Origin: Paraburkholderia sp. D15 | Lineage (GTDB): Bacteria > Pseudomonadota > Gammaproteobacteria > Burkholderiales > Burkholderiaceae | Assembly (NCBI RefSeq): GCF_029910215.1 | Contig: NZ_CP110397.1 | Span: forward strand, 372,001 to 436,000 | Direction: 5' to 3' | DNA length: 64,000 nt | Shown: positions 1 to 8,652 of the stretch, piece by piece | Layout of the letters: the number at the start of each line of letters is the position of its first letter | Position numbering within the stretch: the stretch's first letter is position 1 | Notes under the pieces: generated by a model | What the model was told of the DNA's origin: nothing | Databases searched by the model: none | Seen by the model: only the letters and a program-made list of their open reading frames with translations | Translations under genes and position numbers: made by a program

Positions 1-59
1 AGCAGGTGCAAGGCGCGAAGGTTCTTTGCGCGGCGATATATCAGCGATGCCTTCGTCCG

Positions 60-775
60 GCGCATCGTGTAGGCGTTTAGGTCGCCGTCGACGCACGGCA
101 CCATCTCATTGTTACCCACGAAGTCACGAATGTCGGCAACGATCGGACGCAGTTGGGCCCCATGGCTAAAGCGGCGCGTGACGCGATGGGCAAGGAAAAT
201 TAAGGCACTGGCAGACCGTGGATATTCCAGCGCACCAGAAATCAAGGCATGCGACGACGCAGGCATTGCGGCACTGGTCCCCAAATCACAAACCTCCGGT
301 GCAAAGGCCGACGGCCGGTTCGATCGGGCCGACTTCATTTACATCGCCAAAGACGATCAGTACCTGTATCCGGCAGCGCAACGCGCGGTCTTCCGGTACA
401 CGTCGTTTTAGAGCACCAATCTACTGAAACTGCGGATCTACTGGAGCAGTGCGTGCCCACGTTACCCGCTCAGAAAGCAGTGCACGCCGGCGCCGTATCG
501 ACGCATTCGTCGATGGGTACACGAAGCGGTACTCGACAGGATGCAACGCAGACTGGATCGTCAGCTTGATGCCATGACGATACGACGTCGAACGGTTGAA
601 CACGTGTTCGGCACCCTGAAGCACCTGGATGGGCTCTACCCACTTCCAGATGCGCAGGCTTGGGAACGTCTCGACTGAAATGAGCTTGCATGTGCTGGCG
701 TACAACTTCAAACGCGTTATGAAGATCCTTGGATTTGCAAAGACACTGCAAGCAATGAAGCAGGCGGGCGTGTAA
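60..775 (+). pseudogene. IS1182-type transposase remnant (DDE domain, several frameshifts)
   Basis: Pieces of one transposase can be read in successive frames. The first is VDARHHLIVTHEVTNVG at about 97-150, with an in-frame TAG just before it. The second is ALADRGYSSAPEIKACDD followed by VPKSQTSGAKADGRFDRADF at about 205-410. The third contains RRRTVEHVFGTLKH near 585-625, and the last ends LAYNFKRVMKILG before a TAA at 773-775. These blocks are typical of the DDE catalytic region and C-terminus of IS1182-family transposases. The N-terminal half is absent and at least three frame changes plus a nonsense codon are needed, so it is dead. Nothing recognisable was seen from 776 to 1035. Confidence 0.75.
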
Positions 776-1035
776 TCTCACGCCTGCCTCCGCTCGCTCG
801 CGCGGCGCAATCAGTTCAGTCGTAGACAACGGGGAGCTGCGAACGCGTGGTATCACAAATCGCTCGACAGAGTTCCGGCTCGCGCGTTTTTACACGGCCT
901 CGGCCGATCGCTGTCTCATCCATGCAGCATGGAATCGCGCGAATCTGAAACTGCTGCGATCGACAGCACGCGACCCACAGGGGACGCTCAGAAAGAAACG
1001 GCGCCAGTGACCTCTCTGCAAAACGAAGCGACCTT

Positions 1036-1623
1036 TCAGAAGGGCCTCGCCTTCACAAAGTAAATACTAGGACGCGCGCAGATGGTGAAGATTGCCAGCA
1101 CAATCGTCACTGTGAGCATTCTCCTTTCTGTCGACTTTGCGCGATCTGAGCGAAGCAGCAGCAACTCGGTTTCCGTCTGACGCATCTGCGCGATCAGCAA
1201 GCGAATCCGGTCCATGCGTTCCTGTCCGACATTGCTGAGAACCATACGCCGAGCGGCTCCGGTTTCCTCCTGATCCTGAACCACGATCGTATTCCCCAGT
1301 TCGTCCCGCTTGTCTTTCAACGCTCGATCCAGCGTATCCACCCGCGCAAGATGCACTGGGCTGTCACGGACCAATTGGCGCAATTGAAGCGATAACGAAC
1401 CCAACTGCTCAACTGCTCTGGCATACGGCGCGAGATATCGCTTGTCGCTCGTGAAAAGGTAGCCTCTTTGGCCGGTCTCGGCATCGGTCATTCGCTGAAG
1501 GATCGACCCCAGCGTCGACATCACTCGACAGGTATGCTCCATCCAATCGCGCTGAGCGAGCAGCATGCGGTGATAGCCGAAGGAGGTCGCCGAGGCGAAG
1601 AAGACCCACGCCATGAGCAGCAC
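1036..1623 (-). CDS. truncated CHASE3-domain sensor protein
   Basis: The 195-residue product begins (GTG start) with a hydrophobic segment, followed by an extracytoplasmic helical region with the CHASE3 signature RMTDAETGQRGYLFTSD and a second hydrophobic stretch near the C-terminus. CHASE3 domains normally precede a histidine kinase, adenylate/guanylate cyclase or diguanylate cyclase module. Here the frame stops within or just after the second membrane segment, so no output domain remains. The coding region abuts the transposase debris at its 3' side, which suggests truncation by that insertion. It is likely non-functional, although a membrane-anchored sensory stub cannot be excluded. Confidence 0.55.
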   Translation of the reverse strand: MLLMAWVFFASATSFGYHRMLLAQRDWMEHTCRVMSTLGSILQRMTDAETGQRGYLFTSDKRYLAPYARAVEQLGSLSLQLRQLVRDSPVHLARVDTLDRALKDKRDELGNTIVVQDQEETGAARRMVLSNVGQERMDRIRLLIAQMRQTETELLLLRSDRAKSTERRMLTVTIVLAIFTICARPSIYFVKARPF

Positions 1624-1687
1624 GACGCGCCAATCGAGCGAGAGTGAGCGTTGGCATCATCCGGTGCGGCTGTTCACGATTCAAATC

Positions 1688-2134
1688 TCAGAAGCGCATG
1701 ACAAGCGCGACGCCCGCCACCATCAGCACAGTGCCGAGCACGCGCATCCAGCCCAGCGGATGCTCGGCCACACCGATTAAACCGAAATGGTCGATTGCAA
1801 CCGATGCGACTAGGTTGGCGCAAACGGTCAATCCATTGAGCGTACCGACACCTACTTTCTGCACGAGCGTCAGACCGGCAAACACCGCGACGGCCCCGAC
1901 GATTCCGCCAAGCGGAGCCCACCGTTTCATGCTGCGCAGGTCATCGAGTGTCGGCAACGGTGTGGGCTGAATCCAGAACATGGCGATGGCAAGGAACGTG
2001 ACGAGCAGAAACGACACGCTGGACGCAAGCCACGGATTGACGAGCGTGCCTTTGAGTTCGCCGTTAATCGGAGCGCCCGCTGCCTGAAGAATGCCGCCCA
2101 GGATGATGAAGGGATAAATCCACGCGCTGCTCAT
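1688..2134 (-). CDS. DMT-superfamily (DUF606/YdcZ-like) membrane transporter
   Basis: This 148-residue protein is nearly all membrane, with about five hydrophobic segments and the family pattern of a half-size DMT transporter (PFIILGGILQAAGAPINGEL at the N-terminus, then GGIVGAVAVFAGL and ATSVAIDHFG-like blocks). DUF606 proteins are usually 140-150 residues and many act as pairs or dimers. The start has a good Shine-Dalgarno (GGAGACAGGAACA-ATG). It is the last gene of the six-gene minus-strand operon, 25 bases after the ArsB-like gene. The substrate is unknown. Confidence 0.75.
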   Translation of the reverse strand: MSSAWIYPFIILGGILQAAGAPINGELKGTLVNPWLASSVSFLLVTFLAIAMFWIQPTPLPTLDDLRSMKRWAPLGGIVGAVAVFAGLTLVQKVGVGTLNGLTVCANLVASVAIDHFGLIGVAEHPLGWMRVLGTVLMVAGVALVMRF

Positions 2135-2159
2135 TGTTCCTGTCTCCGTATGTGAACCT

Positions 2160-3413
2160 TCAATGTCCGGTCAGGAGTCGGCTGCCGAGCGACAGGACGA
2201 GCGCGGGAAGCATGACGACGACGCCGACCTTCAGGAACTGCATGAAGCTCACATCCTCGCCTTCCCGTCGAGTCGACGAGAGCCAGAGGATCGTCGCGAG
2301 CGAGCCGGTGATCGAAAGATTCGGGCCGAGGTCCACGCCGATCAGCAGTGCGTCGACGACGCGCTCAGGACTGTGCGACTGCAAAGCGGTTGCGCTTGCG
2401 ATCAGTCCGGCAGGCAGGTTGTTGATCGCATTGCTTCCGAACGCGATGGCGAGACCGGATACGGCTGCTGTCATCGGCTGATTCTGTTGGCTTGCTTGCC
2501 ACAGAAACGCCGAGAGCTCTCGGATGACGCCGGTATGATCGAGCACTTCGACCAGCACGAAAAGGCCCGCGACGAGCGGCAACACGCCCCAGGATATTTC
2601 GCTGACCAACTCCACGGGTGACTGGCGCTCCTTGATCAGTACGACCAGCGCCGTGAGAATGCCGAGAATCGCAGTGGGCAGACCGAGTTGCAGATCGAAC
2701 GCCGAGACGACCAGCAGTGCGATCGCCGTCACGCCCATGCTTGCCAGCGTCAGTTTGCCGTTTGTGCTGAGTGGTTCGACCAGCAGGTCGCGCGCGCAGG
2801 TATCGCCGAGATTGGTACGCTGGGTCCAGCGCAACATCACGAAAGTGGCGACGATCGACAGCACCGAAGGCAACGCGAAGCGCGCGACCCAACGACCGAG
2901 CGCCGGCGTGTGGTTGGCATAGAGCACGAGGTTCGCAGGGTTCGATATCGGCAGGACGAAGCTCGCCGCGTTCGCAATGAACGCGCAGACGTAGAGCAAG
3001 GGAAGCGGCTTCGTTTGCGCTTTTTTGGCGGCAGCAAACACTGCGGGCGTGAGGACCACCGCAGCTGCATCGTTCGACAGAAAGGTCGTCACGACGACGC
3101 CCACGATATAGATCAGCAGAAAGAGCCTGCGAGGCGATCCCTTCGCAAAATTGACGGCATGCACCGCCACCCAGTCGAACAGGCCTTCACGACGTCCCAG
3201 TTCCGAAAGCAGCATCATGCCGATAAGGAACAGATAAACGTCCGTGCCCTTGCCGACCGCCTGCCACGCAAGATGGGCTGGAAGGAGCCCGAGCGCGACG
3301 AGCATCAGCGCGCCGGTCACGGCCCAGATCGCTTCGGGCCAGCGAAACGGCCGCAAGATGACGCCGGCAGTCGCGGCGAGCGCAATGCCCCATGAGAGAA
3401 AAATTGGATTCAT
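2160..3413 (-). CDS. ArsB/NhaD-type ion transporter (arsenite permease family)
   Basis: The 417-residue integral membrane protein has about eleven hydrophobic segments. It carries the ArsB-family blocks FLSNDAAAVVLTPAVFA in the first half and a matching SNAINNLPAGLIASATAL in the second half, which are the paired N-rich motifs of the inverted repeats. Family members exchange arsenite, Na+ or carboxylates against protons. The start codon overlaps the stop of the upstream MFS gene by four bases (ATGA), so the two are translationally coupled. No arsR, arsC or arsH lies nearby, so an arsenic role is not supported by context. Ion or organic acid transport is equally possible. Confidence 0.8.
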   Translation of the reverse strand: MNPIFLSWGIALAATAGVILRPFRWPEAIWAVTGALMLVALGLLPAHLAWQAVGKGTDVYLFLIGMMLLSELGRREGLFDWVAVHAVNFAKGSPRRLFLLIYIVGVVVTTFLSNDAAAVVLTPAVFAAAKKAQTKPLPLLYVCAFIANAASFVLPISNPANLVLYANHTPALGRWVARFALPSVLSIVATFVMLRWTQRTNLGDTCARDLLVEPLSTNGKLTLASMGVTAIALLVVSAFDLQLGLPTAILGILTALVVLIKERQSPVELVSEISWGVLPLVAGLFVLVEVLDHTGVIRELSAFLWQASQQNQPMTAAVSGLAIAFGSNAINNLPAGLIASATALQSHSPERVVDALLIGVDLGPNLSITGSLATILWLSSTRREGEDVSFMQFLKVGVVVMLPALVLSLGSRLLTGH

Positions 3414-4654
3414 GTCGCCAGAGGGGAATCGTTGTTAATGCCGTGGTTGATGCCGCAAGCTTTTTTTAGCGTGGTGCCGAAGAGCAGCCACAGCGCCAGT
3501 GATCCGGTCGTTACAGCGCCCAGCACGAGAAAAGCAGTCGCGTAACCAAAGTGCTGGGCGAGCACGCCGCCGAGCGCAGGACTCAATGCGGCGCCGATTC
3601 CCTGCACGGTCATGACCACGCCCTGCCCAACATTCACCCGTCCCGTGCCTTGCAACAGACGCACCACCAGCGCAGGCACCGCGACGCTCTGCAAGCCCGC
3701 GCCGATGCCGTCGAGCGCCTGCACCGGCCACACGCCCCACGCGGTGATGAACATCGCGGCGGTCATGCCACGCAGCGGTAGCGCGAGGAAGGTGATCAGA
3801 ATCACACCCCAGTAACCGATGCGCTGAATCAGGCGGTTCGCAAAGCAGGCCACGACGACCATCACGAGTTGCGCGACCACGATGGTCTGCGCGGTAAAGG
3901 CGCTCGGATCGCCCTGATGCGCGGCGACGGCCGCAAGGCCATAGAGCGGCAGCATCGCCGCATTGCCCAGATGGAACATCGCGAGCGATGCGGCGAGCAG
4001 CAGCAAGGGCCGGCAGGTCAGCAATATGCGAAAGCCGCTCGCATGCTCATGCTCGGGGTTCGACGCGCCCGGCGCCGATTCTTCGAGACCGCGTGCGCTG
4101 TCGTGATCGATCGCGTCTCGCCGGATCAGCAGCGTCGAGATGACCGTGAGGATGCCGAACACGCCGGCTAGCACGAACACCGCGCCGAATCCGTAGCGCC
4201 ATCCGAGCCAGCCCGACAGCGCCGCGCCGACCACATTGCCCGCGTGATTGGCCACCTGATTGCGGCCGAACTGCCGGTCGAACCCCTTCGCACGCACGAT
4301 TCCAAGCGTCACGCCGGCCACGGCGGGACCCAGCGCGGCCCCCGTCACGGCGGTGAGGATCTGCGACGCTGCCACCATCCAGTAACTATGCGATACCCAC
4401 AGCACGAGCGATGCAAGCGTCGTCACCCCCCCCGCGATGACAATAATGCCGCGCTTGTGATGCGTGGCATCGACAAGAGCGCCTGCCGGAGATGTCGCGA
4501 GCATGCCGGCGATACCGCCCAAGGTCATCACCGTGCCGATCGCCTCGGGATGCCAGCCATGTGCCTGAAGAAAGACGCCAAGGAACGGCCCGATGCCCGC
4601 CTGCACATCGGCCATGAAGAAGTTTAGTCCTTCGAGTGCGTACTGAGGGTTCAT
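3410..4654 (-). CDS. MFS transporter (12 TM)
   Basis: The 414-residue protein has twelve hydrophobic segments split by a central charged loop (residues about 185-215, rich in E, S and R). The N-terminal half has the MFS loop-2/3 pattern TSPAGALVDATHHKRG. It resembles drug/H+ antiporter-type MFS proteins. The start is preceded by GAGAGGGGTGAACC. It lies 12 bases downstream of the metallophosphoesterase gene and overlaps the ArsB-like gene, so it is part of the same operon. The substrate cannot be inferred; a phosphorylated or phosphate-containing compound would fit the neighbouring phosphoesterase, but that is speculation. Confidence 0.8.
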   Translation of the reverse strand: MNPQYALEGLNFFMADVQAGIGPFLGVFLQAHGWHPEAIGTVMTLGGIAGMLATSPAGALVDATHHKRGIIVIAGGVTTLASLVLWVSHSYWMVAASQILTAVTGAALGPAVAGVTLGIVRAKGFDRQFGRNQVANHAGNVVGAALSGWLGWRYGFGAVFVLAGVFGILTVISTLLIRRDAIDHDSARGLEESAPGASNPEHEHASGFRILLTCRPLLLLAASLAMFHLGNAAMLPLYGLAAVAAHQGDPSAFTAQTIVVAQLVMVVVACFANRLIQRIGYWGVILITFLALPLRGMTAAMFITAWGVWPVQALDGIGAGLQSVAVPALVVRLLQGTGRVNVGQGVVMTVQGIGAALSPALGGVLAQHFGYATAFLVLGAVTTGSLALWLLFGTTLKKACGINHGINNDSPLAT

Positions 4655-4666
4655 GGTTCACCCCTC

Positions 4667-5782
4667 TCACCAATGGCGTCCGTTCTTGTTAGGCCCGAGC
4701 TGCGAGCCGACGATGCCGTGCTCCGGCCACGCTTCGACCGCATGCGCATCGGTGCCGAGCGCCGCGCGATGCTTGAGGTGCCTGTCCGCGTGGCCCGCTG
4801 CCGAGAGTGCGGTGGAATCTTCGCCGCTTCGCCCGTCAGCGGTGCGGGCAGTCACCGTCAACGGCAGCCGAGAATTCGCGGTGGTAACAGGCAAAGGCGC
4901 TTGCCATATTCCGGCTTCGTCCGCGCTCCGGGCAAACGTGATCGGAATGCCGTCGAGACTGCCGGTAACCGATACAACCTCGTCATCGGACACCAGCACG
5001 CGCACACATTTCTCGTCCGACGGCCTCGGCACCGATCGACTGCGATGCAGCCGCCAGTCGGCCGGACGCGTGATCATGACGAACGGCCACGCGGCGTCGA
5101 ACGGATGAAATTTCCAGCTCACGGCCCCGCCGTCCACCGCTACCACGGAGAAGCCGGGCCGACCGTTGTCTTCTTCGATCTGTCCGGTCGAACGGGTCGC
5201 TGCGTAGACCACCCAGCCGTCGTTGAGCAACTCGTTGTAGTGCGTGTGGCCGGTGTCGACCATAGCGACGTGGGCGCGGGCAAATGCGTACGCCAGCGCG
5301 TGCCCATCGGCAATGTCGCCCGGATAGGTGTGCATGAACACGACGGGCGGCTCACGATCCCGCAAGGACGACGTGAGTTCCGATTCGAGCCACTGATGGT
5401 CCGCGTCCGACAGCCTGAAGTCCGGACCGCCGCGCCCCGCCGATACGACATCCAGAAAGAAGCATCGGTGGCCGTTGATGAGGCGCGACATCGGCAACTG
5501 AGCTTTCGCAAAGGCGTAGAACGCGTCGAGGTTGTGCGACTCGTAGTCGTGGTCACCGGGAATCGTATGGAGCGGCAGCTTCAACGCCGACACTGCATCG
5601 ACGATCCGACGAAACTGCTCGGGCGTTCCGTTGTTCGCGTTGTCGCCCGGCAGGAAAGCGAAATCGACACGATCCGACAGATGGCGATTGACCAGCCCGA
5701 TCATCGACTTCAGATGGTCAAGGCTTTCATAGCCGTCGTCGTTCGACGCATGCAGGTCGCCGAAGTGTACCCATCTCAACAT
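4667..5782 (-). CDS. calcineurin-like metallophosphoesterase
   Basis: The five metal-binding blocks of the calcineurin-like phosphoesterase fold are all present: GDLHA near the N-terminus (D-x-H), LPGDNANNG, IPGDHDYESHN (the GNH[DE] block), FMHTYPGD, and VDTGHTHYNE (the GHxH block). The enzyme should therefore be an active bimetal phosphohydrolase. A C-terminal region of about 120 residues after the catalytic fold looks beta-rich. No signal peptide is seen, so it is likely cytosolic. I placed the start at the ATG that gives MLRWVHFGDLHA, because it has a GGAG spaced about 10 bases upstream; the longer reading runs back into the previous gene. The substrate is unknown. Confidence 0.8.
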   Translation of the reverse strand: MLRWVHFGDLHASNDDGYESLDHLKSMIGLVNRHLSDRVDFAFLPGDNANNGTPEQFRRIVDAVSALKLPLHTIPGDHDYESHNLDAFYAFAKAQLPMSRLINGHRCFFLDVVSAGRGGPDFRLSDADHQWLESELTSSLRDREPPVVFMHTYPGDIADGHALAYAFARAHVAMVDTGHTHYNELLNDGWVVYAATRSTGQIEEDNGRPGFSVVAVDGGAVSWKFHPFDAAWPFVMITRPADWRLHRSRSVPRPSDEKCVRVLVSDDEVVSVTGSLDGIPITFARSADEAGIWQAPLPVTTANSRLPLTVTARTADGRSGEDSTALSAAGHADRHLKHRAALGTDAHAVEAWPEHGIVGSQLGPNKNGRHW

Positions 5783-5813
5783 GACACTTGCTCCATAGTG
5801 AGATGCAGGCTCG

Positions 5814-6365
5814 TCAGGCCGCCTGCGATGCATCGACGAGTTCGGCTATTTCGTCGACCTCAATTGTGCGACCGTGGCGGTTCCTGACGCCGTGACCCCA
5901 GGCGTGAACGTGTGCGCCGGGCGCCAGGTAGTCGGCCAGTTCGGCGGCAGCGTGAGGCGGCATGCGCAACGATGTGCCATCGTCCAGCAGCGCCCCGCGC
6001 AGTTCGCCTTTCGGGCCGAACAGCGAAAGCACCACTTCCCCGGATGCATCCATTGGCTTGCGTTCGACATCCGGCTTGTGGTGCTTTTCGCCGTTGAGAT
6101 GCGGACCTTCGTCGAGCACCACGACACCGCTCCGGGTTGTCAGCGACACGGCGGCAATCATGTCGGCATCGCGAGGCTTGACGCCGCGCACGCGAACGAT
6201 ATCGCCGGGTGCGACGTGACGCGCGAGTTGCTTCGACAGATGCGGAGGAAAGTGAACCTGACGCGTGCCGATGACGAGGCCGTCGATTTCACCGTGTGGG
6301 TTCAGTAGAAAGCATGTGACTTTGCCGCGTGTTTCCGGCAGGCTTGTTGGGTCGATCCAATGCAT
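5814..6365 (-). CDS. uncharacterised cytosolic protein with duplicated GxxxG-FPPH repeat
   Basis: I do not recognise a named family. The 183-residue protein contains two copies of a unit of about 50 residues: residues 13-63 (GKVTCFLLNPHGEIDG, VHFPPHLSKQL, PGDIVRVRG) and residues 108-160 (GEVVLSLFGPKGELRG, LRMPPHAAAEL, PGAHVHAWG). Each unit alternates short beta-like segments with a conserved PPH-hydrophobic helix, which would suit a small OB-like barrel. There is no signal peptide. The same unit occurs twice in the secreted product of the next upstream gene (6394-7134), so the pair are paralogues split between compartments. The gene lies 28 bases after that neighbour, in the same operon. Confidence 0.7.
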   Translation of the reverse strand: MHWIDPTSLPETRGKVTCFLLNPHGEIDGLVIGTRQVHFPPHLSKQLARHVAPGDIVRVRGVKPRDADMIAAVSLTTRSGVVVLDEGPHLNGEKHHKPDVERKPMDASGEVVLSLFGPKGELRGALLDDGTSLRMPPHAAAELADYLAPGAHVHAWGHGVRNRHGRTIEVDEIAELVDASQAA

Positions 6366-6393
6366 GTTCTTTGTCCTTTATGAAGGTGCCGAC

Positions 6394-7134
6394 TTAAGGC
6401 ATCGGCGTGTTTCGCTCGTAGAGCGGAGTGAGGTTGCCCGGCGAGCCGAAAGCCGTCGCCTGGAGCGCGGTGCCGTATTGATTTCGTGCGCCATAGCCTT
6501 GCGCCGATACAGTCGCGCCCTTGCGCACGAGCGTCGCAAACTGTTGAGCCACGGGCGGCGTGAGTTTGATGACCGTGCCGTCGGAGAGGATCACGCCATC
6601 GGGTTCGCCGCGCGGCGCGGTCGTGACGTGCGCCACCTGTCCTTGCGCGCTCAGAAGCGAGAGTCCTGCTCCGCCCGCGCCGCGCGGCATCGGTGGTGTG
6701 CCGGGCATCGACGGTTCGTCGATCACTTGCCGGCCAGTTTGCGTATCGGTGATGCGCTGCGCCGCGAAGCTGCCGCCTTCATCACGCCTGCCGCTCACTT
6801 GAACGAGATCGCCGCGACGAACTGCCGACGTCAGTTGCGCGCTCATATGCGGCGGAAAATGCACGAGGGTGCCGTCGTCGGTCATGAATCCATCGACGTC
6901 GCCATCCGGATTGGTGAGAAAGCGCGCGACCTTGCCTTGTGCGGTCGCGACCGGAGCCGCGTCGACAGGCGGGGGCGGAGCGACGCCCGGAGACGGAGGC
7001 ACTCCGGCGACGGGAGGCGGCGGTACCGGTGTTGCAGCGGGCTGAGGTTGAGTTTGTGCCGCACAGCCGGCGCTCGCGGTGAGCACCGCAGCGAGCACGG
7101 CGATTCGCAAGCTGGGGTATCGGGTCGATTGCAT
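6394..7134 (-). CDS. secreted or lipid-anchored protein with the same duplicated repeat
   Basis: The 246-residue product starts with a signal peptide (hydrophobic residues 10-22) ending in SAGC, a possible lipid attachment site at Cys24 although the -3 residue is not the usual Leu. A Pro/Ala-rich linker (residues 28-60) follows. Two repeat units come next: residues 66-118 (GKVARFLTNPDGDVDG, LVHFPPHMSAQL, RGDLVQVSG) and residues 163-215 (GQVAHVTTAPRGEPDG, KLTPPVAQQF, KGATVSAQG). It is the first gene of the six-gene operon and has a strong Shine-Dalgarno (AAAGGAGTGAATC-ATG). Transcription probably starts from the sigma-54 promoter at 7167-7182. The function is unknown. Confidence 0.75.
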   Translation of the reverse strand: MQSTRYPSLRIAVLAAVLTASAGCAAQTQPQPAATPVPPPPVAGVPPSPGVAPPPPVDAAPVATAQGKVARFLTNPDGDVDGFMTDDGTLVHFPPHMSAQLTSAVRRGDLVQVSGRRDEGGSFAAQRITDTQTGRQVIDEPSMPGTPPMPRGAGGAGLSLLSAQGQVAHVTTAPRGEPDGVILSDGTVIKLTPPVAQQFATLVRKGATVSAQGYGARNQYGTALQATAFGSPGNLTPLYERNTPMP

Positions 7135-7166
7135 GATTCACTCCTTTTGCGTAGCGAGGAATCATT

Positions 7167-7182
7167 TGCAAGAGCTATGCCA
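7167..7182 (-). promoter_or_regulatory. sigma-54 (-24/-12) promoter
   Basis: On the minus strand the sequence TGGCATAGCTCTTGCA matches the sigma-54 consensus TGGCAC-N5-TTGC with a single mismatch. The spacing between the invariant GG and GC is exactly 10 bases. The predicted start of transcription is near 7156, about 20 bases ahead of the ATG of the possible lipoprotein gene. The adjacent gene encodes a GAFTGA-bearing sigma-54 activator. Confidence 0.75.
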
Positions 7183-7234
7183 TTCGAGAAACGCCGGTGG
7201 CTCAACGCGTTATCAGATCAAGCCGTGTGGAAGT

Positions 7235-7271
7235 GTCAAGGAACCCGACAGCATATGTCCGGTTCCTTGAC
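7235..7271. promoter_or_regulatory. 37-bp near-perfect palindrome, probable activator binding site
   Basis: On the minus strand the arm GTCAAGGAACCGGACA is separated by 5 bases from TGTCGGGTTCCTTGAC; the arms match at 15 of 16 positions. The centre lies about 97 bases upstream of the predicted sigma-54 start, the usual distance for an enhancer-binding protein. It could also end the regulator gene's transcript as a hairpin, but no T-run follows on either strand. Confidence 0.6.
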
Positions 7272-7281
7272 GGTATCCGCT

Positions 7282-8652
7282 TTACGTCGGAGCCTCGGAC
7301 ATACCCAGTGCCGACATGCGCGTGTAAAGGGATTGGCGGCTGATGCCAAGCCGCCGCGCCGCCTCGGCACGATTGCCACCCGATGCTGACAGCGCATGAA
7401 CGATCAGCGCGCGCTCCAGTTGTGCCACCGCTTGTGGCAGGGGAAGGTCGAGCAGCGCCGGAGGAATCGCATCATCCGCGCTATCTCGGGTCGTGGTCAG
7501 AAACGCGAAGTCATCGCGCGTCAGTACCTGAGCGGGAGCGAGCGCGCTTGCCCGCTCGATCGCATTGGCCAGCTCGCGAACATTGCCCGGCCAGGTGAAG
7601 GTCGCTAGCAGGCGCTGTGCATCGGCTGAAAGATATTTGCGCGCGATCCCGGCCGGTGCACCCGCAAGGAAGTGCTCGGCGAGCGGCAGGATATCGGTCA
7701 CGCGCTCGCGCAACGGCGGCAGATGCAGCGGAATCACATTCAGGCGAAACAGCAGGTCCTGCCGGAACGTGCCCGCCTCGACCATCGCAGCGAGATCGCG
7801 ATGCGTGGCGGCCGCCACGCGCACATCGACCGTAACGATCCGGTTCGTGCCCAGCGGCGTGATTTGCCGCTCCTGGAGCACGCGCAGGAGCTTGGCTTGC
7901 ATGGGAAGCGGCATGTCGCCTACTTCATCGAGAAAGAGCGTGCCACCATGCGCTTCTTCGATGCGCCCTCGCCTGTCGCCCTGTGCGCCTGTGAATGCGC
8001 CTTTGCCGTGCCCAAAGAGTTCGCTTTCGAATAGATCGTCGGGAATGGCCGCGCAGTTCACCGCGACAAACGGACCGCTCGCGCGCGCCGACGCACGGTG
8101 TAGTACGCGCGCCGCGATTTCCTTGCCGGTTCCCGTTTCGCCGGTAATCAGCACCGTCGAATTTCCGACAGCGGCGCGGCCGAGGCGCTTCTGCACCTCA
8201 CGCATGGCCTCGCTCACCCCGAACAGTTGCGGCTCATCGGATCGAGCCTCGTCGACGAACACGCGCGTAGCGGGCATGTCGACCCGAGCCGACAGAATGC
8301 GCTTGAGCAGCGCAGCAATCTCGTCTCGTCCGACCGGCTTGGTGAGGTGCTCGAAAGCGCCGAGCCGCATCGCGCCGATGGTATTGTCACTCGTCGCGTG
8401 CGCGGTGAGCATCACGACCGGCACGGTCTGTAGCCCCGGCGTTTTGCGCAGCGTTTCCAACACGACGAGGCCATCCGCGCCTGGCAAGCGGAAGTCGAGA
8501 AAGATGCAGTCGGGTGCAGGACGCTCCCGTAACTGCTCAAACGCATCATCGCCTGAGCGGGCTTCGGACGGCGAATAGCCGAGGTCCTGCACAGTTTCCG
8601 CGAGGCCTTCGCGGAACGCGTCGTCATCGTCGATGATCAGGATGGTCGCCAT
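7282..8652 (-). CDS. NtrC-family sigma-54-dependent response regulator
   Basis: The 456-residue protein has the three-domain NtrC layout. A receiver domain (residues 1-120, acidic pocket IDDDD, phosphoacceptor Asp in IFLDFRLPG) is followed by an AAA+ domain (residues about 145-380) with Walker A GETGTGKE, the sigma-54 contact loop GAFTGA and Walker B LFLDEVGD. A Fis-type helix-turn-helix closes the protein (GGNRAEAARRLGISRQSLYT). All motifs needed for ATP hydrolysis and sigma-54 activation are intact. It overlaps the end of the kinase gene by 16 bases, which indicates a two-gene operon. The most obvious target is the promoter immediately downstream at 7167-7182. Confidence 0.92.
   Translation of the reverse strand: MATILIIDDDDAFREGLAETVQDLGYSPSEARSGDDAFEQLRERPAPDCIFLDFRLPGADGLVVLETLRKTPGLQTVPVVMLTAHATSDNTIGAMRLGAFEHLTKPVGRDEIAALLKRILSARVDMPATRVFVDEARSDEPQLFGVSEAMREVQKRLGRAAVGNSTVLITGETGTGKEIAARVLHRASARASGPFVAVNCAAIPDDLFESELFGHGKGAFTGAQGDRRGRIEEAHGGTLFLDEVGDMPLPMQAKLLRVLQERQITPLGTNRIVTVDVRVAAATHRDLAAMVEAGTFRQDLLFRLNVIPLHLPPLRERVTDILPLAEHFLAGAPAGIARKYLSADAQRLLATFTWPGNVRELANAIERASALAPAQVLTRDDFAFLTTTRDSADDAIPPALLDLPLPQAVAQLERALIVHALSASGGNRAEAARRLGISRQSLYTRMSALGMSEAPT

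Noticed and set aside
2160..3413. Arsenic resistance operon.
   Set aside because: Only an ArsB-family transporter is present; no arsR, arsC, arsH or other arsenic genes accompany it.
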